From positions 1-43,490 of the IMG/VR virus record IMGVR_UViG_3300020056_000053: DNA of 43,490 nt. One strand, written 5' to 3'. A program made the translations under genes and the position numbers. The notes beneath the pieces were generated by a model that worked only from the letters and a program-made list of their open reading frames with translations, had not been told where the DNA came from and did no database searches. Positions within the stretch are counted from its first letter, which is position 1, and each line of letters begins with the position of its first letter. The DNA comes from a virus. Of this stretch, positions 1-7,800 are shown one piece after another.

Positions 1-188
1 GCGGTGCTGCGCCTGGTGTTCTAGTTGTCGAACGCATATCGAGACAGTACGACACAAACCGACTACAAACCGCAGCACCGCGCAACACAACCACACGCAC
101 AATATACACATGATTATATAACCCCCATAGTTCAATCGCGGCGCGGAGAAAATATAGATGAATACGTCAATGTTTATGTGGCAATTTG
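1..188. other. Non-coding junction with A/C-rich strand-biased tract
   Basis: No convincing gene starts here. From about 47 to 116 the plus strand is made almost only of A and C with very few G or T, unlike the rest of the genome. A 47-codon ORF (43326-43469) would read through the right-hand copy of this tract, but its codons (GTC, CGC, CGA, TCG) are unlike those of the phage. An origin, packaging signal or untranslated RNA are alternatives that I cannot separate by eye. Confidence 0.5.
9..134. repeat. Direct terminal repeat, left copy (126 bp)
   Basis: Bases 9-134 are identical to 43365-43490 at the right end. Such a repeat arises when a circular or terminally redundant genome is assembled past its start, and it could also be a true short terminal repeat. 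The first 8 bases do not match the sequence preceding the right copy. Instead bases 1-10 are the reverse complement of bases 72-81, so the extreme left end may be a fold-back artefact. Confidence 0.9.
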
Positions 189-265
189 TGGAGGTGGTGG
201 GAGTCGAACCCACGTTGGTTAGATGAGTATTTGGATAAGCATTTAACCCTGTCCAGATCACCCCC
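189..265 (-). tRNA. tRNA-like element, canonical T-arm and acceptor only
   Basis: On the minus strand a 7-bp acceptor stem (265-259 with 196-190, one G-U pair) encloses a perfect T-arm: stem 213-209 with 201-197 around the loop TTCGACT. The discriminator base is A (189). The 45 nt between acceptor and T-stem do not form a normal D-arm plus anticodon arm; the best pairing is a long hairpin with GGTTA/TAACC at its base. It may be a degenerate tRNA, a tRNA mimic, or a tRNA 3'-end remnant of the kind used as attachment cores. No integrase is recognisable in the window, which weakens the last reading. Confidence 0.4.
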
Positions 266-354
266 AGTCTACAGTATACTATATATAGTGTAGTCTAAAG
301 GTACTATATGTAGTGGTACTATATATTGTACTCTTTATATGTCGAGTTCTAGTA

Positions 355-384
355 GTAGGTGGTTCGATCCCTGTGTCACTCCCA
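355..384 (+). other. tRNA 3'-end-like fragment
   Basis: The plus strand carries GGTTCGATCCC, which fits the T-arm consensus, followed by a 7-nt acceptor-like strand and CCA at 382-384. Only two of the five T-stem pairs form well and no matching 5' acceptor strand is visible nearby, so this is at most a remnant. It lies about 170 bases from the better tRNA-like element on the other strand. Confidence 0.25.
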
Positions 385-514
385 ACCCAAACCAGTTTAT
401 TAAGTGTAGTAACAGTAAATGCGCTCTCTCTCTAATAAATAAAATGTGAGGAATGTGGCTCAACCCACGACTAAGGCGGTCCTGCTATGCCAACCCTATT
501 AACGAATCCTTATC

Positions 515-546
515 TTGTGGTGTTTGTGTAGGCAGGAACACCACAA
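515..546 (+). promoter_or_regulatory. 10-bp perfect hairpin in terL leader
   Basis: TTGTGGTGTT (515-524) pairs perfectly with AACACCACAA (537-546) around a 12-nt loop. No T-run follows, so it does not look like a terminator. It may be an RNA leader structure or a protein-binding site upstream of the packaging operon. Confidence 0.55.
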
Positions 547-557
547 TGCTTATCCTG

Positions 558-578
558 ATATGCTACACTATAGCATAT
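558..578 (+). promoter_or_regulatory. Extended -10 promoter inside an 8-bp palindrome
   Basis: ATATGCTA (558-565) and TAGCATAT (571-578) form an inverted repeat with a 5-base centre. Inside it TGCTACACT (561-569) fits an extended -10 box of the TGnTAnnnT type seen before other genes here. Transcription would start near 576, a few bases before the terminase ATG. The palindrome could be an operator overlapping the promoter. Confidence 0.45.
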
Positions 579-582
579 AGAT

Positions 583-2490
583 ATGTCAAATAATGAAAAA
601 ATCACCATCTGCGTAGCAGACAACTGTTTAGTCCCCTTACCAGAAGGTCGTAAAAAGTATTGTAGTGAGAGGTGTTCTAAAAGAACACGGCAGAGAGCGT
701 GGCGTGCAAACAAACCTACTAAAGAGATCCAGGTAGAAAAGACTGTAGATGAGAATGTACAGAAGCGTAGAGGAGATTACTACGCCATTATGAAGAAAAA
801 AAATTTTTTTAACGACATTTTAGAAGGTAAGAAGACAAAGAAGGAAGTAGCAAACATATTAAGCTGCAGTCCATCAACAGTGTCACGTGCAGTAGCAGCA
901 TATCTCGAAGATGTAGAAAAAGAAGCAAAGCTCGAAAAGCGTGGGGACCCCTTCGAGTTGCAAGCTGACGTAAACTCTTTTGTTGAGTTTCGTGATCAAT
1001 ATTTCTTAACAGAACAAGGTAAAAATTATGAGACACCAGACTTTCAAAAGAAGTGGATTGGTGCTATCTTAGATAGTATAAAGCACGGTAAGCGGTTAAT
1101 GATCTTGTCTCCGCCTAGACATGGTAAGACAGATCTACTTACACACTTTTGCGTATACATGATTTGTAAAAATCCTAACATACGTATCATGTGGTGCGGT
1201 GGTAACGAAGACATTGCACGTAACTCCGTAGGTGCGGTACTAGATCATTTGGAGAATAATGAAGGACTCATACAAGATTACGGAGACTGGGACGGATTTA
1301 GACCTTCTAATAGAGGTGGAAAGAGTTGGTCGTCCAGTCAATTTACTGTTGCAACTAGAACAGTCTCTGGTATTAAGTCGCCAACTCTTGTCGCAATTGG
1401 AAAAGGAGGTAAGATCCTTTCCAGAGACGCAGACCTTATTATCGCAGACGATATCGAAGATCATGGAAGTACTGTGCAGCCAAGTGCTAGAGAAAACACC
1501 AGGAACTGGTGGACCACAACATTACAGTCAAGAAAAGAGGAACATACAGGAATGGTCGTTATTGGATCAAGACAACACCCAGACGATCTTTACCATCATC
1601 TCTTAGAAAACAAAGCATGGGAAACTATTGTTGATCGTGCGCATGATTTAGAAGTACCGCTAGAAGACGAATCTATAGATCATACAAAACACATGTTATG
1701 GTCAAATAAACGTACACATAAATGGTTAATGGAACAGTTAGCTGCAGCAGAGACTACAGGTGGTAGAAATATATTTGAGATGGTCTATCTAAACAAAGCT
1801 ATACCACAAGGTATGGAGTTATTTACAGCAGAGATGATTGATAAGTGTTTAGATAAATCAAGGAAGCTAGGAGACATACCACCAGGCACAAGTCTTATTG
1901 CAGGACTCGATCCTGCTAGTACAGGTTATCAGGCAGCAGTTCTTTGGGCATATAACGTAAAAACACAACAAGTATGGCTTGTAGATATGAAGAACGATCA
2001 AGGTGGTGGTATACAAAAAGCACATAACTTAATGAAGGAATGGTATGACAAGTATTGGTTAAGTCACTGGATCATAGAAGAAAATGGATTTCAACGTGCT
2101 ATTGGTCAAGATAGAGATATAAAGTTATGGGCTGCTAATCATGGTGTACGTATAGAAGGACACCAGACTTATAAAAATAAATGGGATCCTACATTTGGTG
2201 TAACCAGTATGGTAGGTATGTATGAACAAGAAAAGATAAACATACCGTATGCAGATTCTAAGACACAAAGACTTGTCAATATATTTAGACAACAGTTAAT
2301 TTACTTTTCACAAGCAGGTGCAAGTAATTCACGTAATGTAAAAACTAAAACTGACTTAGTTATGGCAAGTTGGTTTCCAATGAAACGTATACGTACCAAT
2401 GTAAAAATGATGTTAGCTGAAGCAGAAAGCGACTATACTCCTTCATATAGCTATTATAAGCAAAGTGAATACAACGAGGTTTTTTGGTAA
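583..2490 (+). CDS. terL: Terminase large subunit with N-terminal Zn-finger and HTH
   Basis: This 635-aa protein is the ATP-driven packaging motor and nuclease. Walker A is SPPRHGKT (about 176-183) and Walker B is LIIADDIED (about 285-294). The RNase-H-like nuclease follows, with AGLDPAS (about 440), IIEENGF (about 498) and a C-terminal D-L-V-M-A motif (about 590). Upstream of the ATPase there is a four-Cys motif (C10, C15, C27, C31) with basic flanks and then a helix-turn-helix (about 85-110, KKEVANILSCSPSTVSRAV). No separate small terminase gene is seen next to it, so this N-terminal part may recognise the pac/cos DNA in place of TerS. The stop overlaps the portal start (TAATG). Confidence 0.93.
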   Translation: MSNNEKITICVADNCLVPLPEGRKKYCSERCSKRTRQRAWRANKPTKEIQVEKTVDENVQKRRGDYYAIMKKKNFFNDILEGKKTKKEVANILSCSPSTVSRAVAAYLEDVEKEAKLEKRGDPFELQADVNSFVEFRDQYFLTEQGKNYETPDFQKKWIGAILDSIKHGKRLMILSPPRHGKTDLLTHFCVYMICKNPNIRIMWCGGNEDIARNSVGAVLDHLENNEGLIQDYGDWDGFRPSNRGGKSWSSSQFTVATRTVSGIKSPTLVAIGKGGKILSRDADLIIADDIEDHGSTVQPSARENTRNWWTTTLQSRKEEHTGMVVIGSRQHPDDLYHHLLENKAWETIVDRAHDLEVPLEDESIDHTKHMLWSNKRTHKWLMEQLAAAETTGGRNIFEMVYLNKAIPQGMELFTAEMIDKCLDKSRKLGDIPPGTSLIAGLDPASTGYQAAVLWAYNVKTQQVWLVDMKNDQGGGIQKAHNLMKEWYDKYWLSHWIIEENGFQRAIGQDRDIKLWAANHGVRIEGHQTYKNKWDPTFGVTSMVGMYEQEKINIPYADSKTQRLVNIFRQQLIYFSQAGASNSRNVKTKTDLVMASWFPMKRIRTNVKMMLAEAESDYTPSYSYYKQSEYNEVFW

Positions 2491-4238
2491 TGGTGTATAC
2501 CCCAGACGAATTATTAATTAAGACTGACGACCTAAAAGGAATGCACGAACATAGTGGACACTATGAATATCGTGATAGAGTCAGATCCATTATGAACGGT
2601 GGTAGCAATGGTATTGCTGCACTGTTAGGTGAGAGCGCAAAGAATTACGACATTGATTTACCAATACCTAATCTTATAAATTCAGGTTTAGAACACTTAG
2701 CACAAAAATTAGGACGTATGCCAGACATAAAGGTAGACGCTTACGCAGATAGCGAACGTGCTAAAAACAAAGCAGAGAAGTTAGAACGTATAGTTACTAA
2801 CTTAGATAGCAATTCTAAAATGGATATGCAGTTACCACAAGCAGCTAGATGGTTGCCTGGTTATGGTTTTTGTGTATGGATCATAAGACAAAAGATGTCA
2901 CCAGATGGCATTATGTACCCACACGCAGAACTACGTGATCCTTATGATTGTTATCCAGGATATTACGGACCAGATCAAGATCCAAAAGAATTAGCACTTA
3001 TAAGACTTGTACCTAACGCTGTTATTAAACAGATGTACCCACAAGCACAAGTTATGGTTGATGAGTCAAGTCAGTTCCCATCAGGTTATAGTAAGTTTAA
3101 ATACCATGACGGATTTCAAAGAAGTTGGGATAATCATTTAGCTGACGGTACAGAACTTGTAGAGTTTTATGATGAAGATGGTACATACGTATTTTTACCA
3201 GAACAAAAACAAATACTAGACTTTACACCTAATCCTCTTAAATCAGGTCCACGTTTTGTTATATCTAAAAGATTTAGTTTTGATAGATTATCTGGTCAGT
3301 ATGACCATGTACTAGGTTTGATGGCAGCTATGGCAAAGATTAACGTCTTGTCCATAATTGCTATGGAAGACAGCGTATTCACAGAAACGAATATTATTGG
3401 TGAATTAGAGAGTGGGAACTACAAACGCGGTAGATTTGCAGTCAACTATTTAACACCAGGTTCACAAGTCGCTAAACCACCAAACAATGTTCCATATCAG
3501 TTGTTTCAACAGATAGACAGGATAGAACGACAACTTCGTGTTGGATCAAGCTATCCAGTTAGTGATGACGCTATATCTCCTAACTCATTTGTTACAGGTA
3601 GGGGATTACAAGAGTTACTATCGTCCGTTGATCTAAACGTAAAAGAATATCAGTTAGCACTTAAAACAGCAATAGAAGAACTAGATTATAAACGTTTAGA
3701 GATGGACGAAGTATTAAATGGTAACAAGAAAAAACCATTAGCAGGTTATCTTAAAGGCACAGCGTATGCAGAACAATATACACCTAGCACAGACATACAA
3801 GGTATGTACAAGACTAGACGTGTGTATGGAGTTATGGCAGGATTTGATGAGCCAACAAAGATTGTCTCTGGTTTACAGTTATTGCAAGCAGGAATAATTG
3901 ACAAAGAGACATTACAAGAAAACATGGACGGACTTGATAATGTACAAAAGATTAACGACAGAATATTAAAAGACGAAGCAGAACGTACTTTGTTTGAAAC
4001 ATTAAAGGTACAAGCAAGTCAAGGTGATCCTAAAGCAACAATGGCGTTAGTACAGATTTATAAAAATCCTAACTCTATGCAATCAATACTAGATAAATTT
4101 TATACAGCAGAAGAACCAGAAGTACCAGAAGGTGAAGCTGCGTTACTCGATCAAATGATGGGCGGTGGACAACCAGTACCACAAGGTCCTGCACCAGATA
4201 TAAGATCATTACTCTTAGGAGGTGTGCAAGGTGCCTAG
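2490..4238 (+). CDS. Portal protein
   Basis: This 582-aa protein directly follows the terminase and has the length and layout of a portal, the dodecameric DNA channel at the head vertex. The C-terminal half has the long helical stretch typical of portals (FVTGRGLQELLSSVDLNVKE, then further charged helices) and ends in a flexible Gln/Pro/Gly-rich tail. The ATG at 2490 is preferred over the TTG at 2484 because GAGG at 2476-2479 sits about 10 bases upstream and the start overlaps the terminase stop. Function rests on context and overall character, not on a catalytic motif. Confidence 0.85.
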   Translation: MVYTPDELLIKTDDLKGMHEHSGHYEYRDRVRSIMNGGSNGIAALLGESAKNYDIDLPIPNLINSGLEHLAQKLGRMPDIKVDAYADSERAKNKAEKLERIVTNLDSNSKMDMQLPQAARWLPGYGFCVWIIRQKMSPDGIMYPHAELRDPYDCYPGYYGPDQDPKELALIRLVPNAVIKQMYPQAQVMVDESSQFPSGYSKFKYHDGFQRSWDNHLADGTELVEFYDEDGTYVFLPEQKQILDFTPNPLKSGPRFVISKRFSFDRLSGQYDHVLGLMAAMAKINVLSIIAMEDSVFTETNIIGELESGNYKRGRFAVNYLTPGSQVAKPPNNVPYQLFQQIDRIERQLRVGSSYPVSDDAISPNSFVTGRGLQELLSSVDLNVKEYQLALKTAIEELDYKRLEMDEVLNGNKKKPLAGYLKGTAYAEQYTPSTDIQGMYKTRRVYGVMAGFDEPTKIVSGLQLLQAGIIDKETLQENMDGLDNVQKINDRILKDEAERTLFETLKVQASQGDPKATMALVQIYKNPNSMQSILDKFYTAEEPEVPEGEAALLDQMMGGGQPVPQGPAPDIRSLLLGGVQGA

Positions 4239-4452
4239 ACCATTAGATTATGAATTTAGCGATATTGTCAACAACTGTTTAGTTGATGTATGGCAAAAAA
4301 CAGAAGAAGCAATTGCTGATTACGAAGATGAAATATACGCAGATGAACCAATAATATCTGACATGCCACAAGGAATGGTTGTACAATACATACCAAATGG
4401 CTTAATTATATTTTTTGGACAACAGGAGGACTTTAATGGCGAATGGCAGTAG
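4231..4452 (+). CDS. Small acidic protein of the head operon, unknown
   Basis: This 73-aa acidic protein is not recognised. The GTG at 4231 is chosen because AGGAGG at 4217-4222 lies 8 bases upstream; a GTG at 4222 would sit on top of that site. It overlaps the end of the portal gene and the start of the next gene, so it is translationally coupled in the head operon. No transmembrane segment or Cys motif is visible. Confidence 0.7.
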   Translation: MPRPLDYEFSDIVNNCLVDVWQKTEEAIADYEDEIYADEPIISDMPQGMVVQYIPNGLIIFFGQQEDFNGEWQ

Positions 4453-4891
4453 TAGAAGTCGTGGTAGAAGAGGTGGAGTTAAGAGACCTGCTGCAGTAAG
4501 CGGTCCAGGTAGATTAGCTAGAAGAACTGACGGTGCCGCACCAACAATAGATGATGTAAGAGGTATGGTTAATGAGTCAGCAGGTGAAGAAGCTGCACTT
4601 GTAGAACAAGTTAGACAAGGAAACATAGAACAACCACAAACTACATTTGCTGCACCACAACCGCAGCCACAACAATTAGGTGGAGTATCACCTGGTATTG
4701 CAGATGTATTTGCACCAGGAGAAGATGATTTAAATGCGTACTCACGTCCACCAATGGAGGATCAATTTTTAGAACCAGATGACGTAATGTTAATACGTGC
4801 AATGGCAGAAGTTAATCCTACTGCAGAGCTTTTAGGTTTACTAAAATTTGCTTCTGATAGGCAGATAGGTAGAACGCAGCGTAATATCTAA
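4436..4891 (+). CDS. Basic-N-terminus head-operon protein of actinophage type
   Basis: This 151-aa protein begins with an Arg/Gly-rich segment and a motif VSGPGRLARRTDGA (about 21-34), then a Gln/Pro-rich linker and an acidic middle part. From memory, proteins with an SGPGxLxRRTDG motif occur just after the portal in many actinobacteriophages; I cannot check this. Function unknown, probably head-associated. AGGAGG at 4424-4429 supports the ATG at 4436. The stop overlaps the next ATG by one base. Confidence 0.75.
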   Translation: MANGSSRSRGRRGGVKRPAAVSGPGRLARRTDGAAPTIDDVRGMVNESAGEEAALVEQVRQGNIEQPQTTFAAPQPQPQQLGGVSPGIADVFAPGEDDLNAYSRPPMEDQFLEPDDVMLIRAMAEVNPTAELLGLLKFASDRQIGRTQRNI

Positions 4892-7800
4892 TGGCAGAAT
4901 TTCATAGAGATAATCCTGCACAAGAGCAAGAGTTTTATCAAGAACTACAACGTAGACAAGCAACATATAAACGTGCTAAACAATCTATAACTAAAGAAGA
5001 CGCTATGCGTGCAAGTTCTATTTCACAAGCATATCCTAACTTTTCACCAGATGTTATTACTGCATTAACAACATTACAAGTTAAACCAGAAGCAACAGTA
5101 TTAGAAGATATATCTAAGATGATTGCACAATCAAACAGCAAAACAATATTAGATAAAGTATTTGATCCGTTGCAAGCAGGTGTACGTTTAGGATTTTTAG
5201 GTTTAGAAGATTTATATAGAACAACAGTAGATAGACCTATTAACTCTTTTATTGCTTCTAAGTTTGGAGACAATGCAGAAAATTTAACATTTAAAGAAGC
5301 ATACAAACAATCAGGTAAGTCAACAATTAAACAACTTATAGGAGAACTTAATAAAGGTTCAAAAGTAAATTTAGGCGAAGGATTTTTGCCAGTGTCAGAA
5401 GTATTTGATCCAGAGAATCCACAATCTAAATTTTATGATGAGTACCAGTACATGATACGTTCTGGTTTTGATCAAGGTAGAGCGCAACAAGTTATACAAA
5501 ATTACTTAGGTACACCAATAACTGACATAGACAGAAGTATGCAAGAAGGTAATGAGAACTTTACTATTACAAGTCAATACGGTACTGCACCTATATCATT
5601 AGGTAGAACTATTGCATTACAAGTTGCAGAACCAAACAGTAGACCATTTAATGTTATATCTGGTGTATTAGACGCAGGTAAAGCATTGTTTTTAGATCCT
5701 GCAAACTATATGACATTAGGATTAGGTGCCTTTGCTAAAAGTAGAAAAGCATTAAAAGTACCAGATTATCTTGTAAAAGAATTACAGAAGATAGAACCTG
5801 ACAAGTTAACTAAAGCACAAAAAGAATACATAGGTGCAGTTAATAAAGGTTGGGGACTACCGTTTATGTCTGGTAGATCTATTTCTAATTATTTATCTAA
5901 AGATCCTGGCGGTAAAAAACTTATAGATTATATGTCAGAATTAGATAGTCCTAATAAATTTATAGAACTTACTGGCATAACAGACAGAGAAGCTATTGCA
6001 GCATTTATGGATATATCACAAGACTTTACAAAATCTGCAGATGAAAAACGTGAACTTATGTCTAATCTTATTACAGAATTTTTAGAAGATCCTTTTGGTC
6101 CTTTTGGTACAGGTCAAGCACCAACAGTAGGTGCTATAGGTAGATTTTTAGGTGGTGCTACAGAAGAATTACTAGGAGGAGTACCTAAAGGTACAGGTAA
6201 ATTATTTGGTGCTAAAAAAGTTATTAAGACAAAACTTATGGATAGTCCTAATAGATCAGCAAGAATATTAGCTACATACGCAGGTGAGTTTCCATACAGA
6301 TACGTAGATAGTAATCAATTAGATGACGCAGTAACAAACATTAAAGGTTGGCTAGATCAAACTACTGTAGATCCTGTTGCTAAAGATCAGATAATTAACA
6401 GAGCAGTAAGACTTGAAGATGGTGATCAGACAGGATTATTTAATGTTGTAAAAGATATGGTTACATACGCTACTGATGATTTAGTAGAAAAGTATGGTGT
6501 AAATAAAGAAGACGCATTTACATTTAGTAGAATCTTTGAAGATTATCTACCAGAGCTACGCGCATATTTTATTGACGCAGTTACAGGTAACAATGTTGCT
6601 AATCCAGGTGCAAAGATTAGTCAAACAATTGTAGATAACAAAGCATTTGTAAATCCAGATCCACACTTACTTACAGAGTTTATTAACAGAACAATACCTT
6701 TACCTGATCCTGGACAATTAGCAAAAGCTATGAATTCTATGTCACTAATAAGAGCTAAAGCGTCAGAAGCAGGAATAGATATGTTTAGTAAGTTACCTGC
6801 CAATATACGTGCAGGTACAATGTCTAAAATTATAGATAGTTATTATTCAGATTTTTGGAAACCATTTGTATTGTTACGTGGTGCCTGGTTACTTCGTGTT
6901 GTAGGAGAAGAGCAGCTACGTATGTACACACGTGGTTATGACAATATATTTTCACGACCATTGTCAGTATTGTCACTGGGATTACTTAAAAAACCTAACA
7001 AGACAGAAGCTGCAAGATGGACTAGCAAAAATGTAAAGTTTGCAGATTTGTTAGGTAATCCACTAGATGAAGCATTAGAGTGGCAGCAAGCTAGTTCACG
7101 TAGATATGGATCTAGCAACTTTGACTATTTATTTGGTGGTGCATACAAAGCAGGTAGGAGACGTAAAAAACCTGGTGTACACCCTATGGACGTTGTTACA
7201 AAAGAAGACGCATTACGTAACCAAGAGACACAACCTAGACTTATACAAAAATATTTTGATGATGGTATTGTACGTGAAATAGCACATTTACACTATGACA
7301 GATTATTTAACTTTTTATACAGAGGTGCCTTAACTAAAAAACAAAGAGACGCTAGATTAAAAGAGTTTATTGAAGGATCTAGTTCACGTGCTACAGAAAT
7401 TATAGAAGCATATAGTAAAGGCGGACCAACTTATAGAGCAAGAATGAATACTGCAGGTGGTAGATATGCTTATGCTGAATCTATTACAGCTAGAGTAAAT
7501 CAGTTAGCAGGTGGTGCTTTTGATCAAAATTTAGATGTATTAGATGATTTAAGTAAAAAAATAAACATTGATGAATTAGATTTTGCTAAAACACCATTCC
7601 CATTGTCAGTAGAAAAAACAGCAAATAACAACATACTTGAAATGTTGTTGCGTAACAGATTAAACAGATTAGACGGTAAACAATATGTTGATGAAACATT
7701 AGATGATTTTTTTGACAGTATAAAAAATGGTGATCAAACATTATATAAATCTGTAAAGAAAACACTAATGTCTGATGAATACATTAACGATCTTCCTAAC

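Larger units (their letters stand above)
266..582. other. Non-coding leader upstream of the terminase gene
   Basis: This 317-base stretch has no supported gene. It holds a TA-rich part (275-325) with repeated TACTATAT words, including two direct copies of GGTACTATAT, then a second tRNA-3'-end-like piece, a short GTGG/CCAC hairpin near 455, a strong 10-bp hairpin (515-546) and a promoter-like palindrome just before the terminase start. Confidence 0.6.

Noticed and set aside
25-222. 65-aa ORF at the left end
   Set aside because: It uses a TTG start, lies in the A/C-rich terminal repeat and overlaps the tRNA-like element, and its composition is dominated by low-complexity Thr, Gln and His residues.
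189-384. One tRNA split by an intron between the two tRNA-like pieces
   Set aside because: The pieces lie on opposite strands. A plus-strand pairing of GGGAGT with ACTCCC exists, but no D-arm or anticodon arm fits and the insert is too short for a group I intron.
1259-1606. 115-aa plus-strand ORF inside the terminase
   Set aside because: It lies in another frame across the conserved ATPase region of terL and has no ribosome site of its own.
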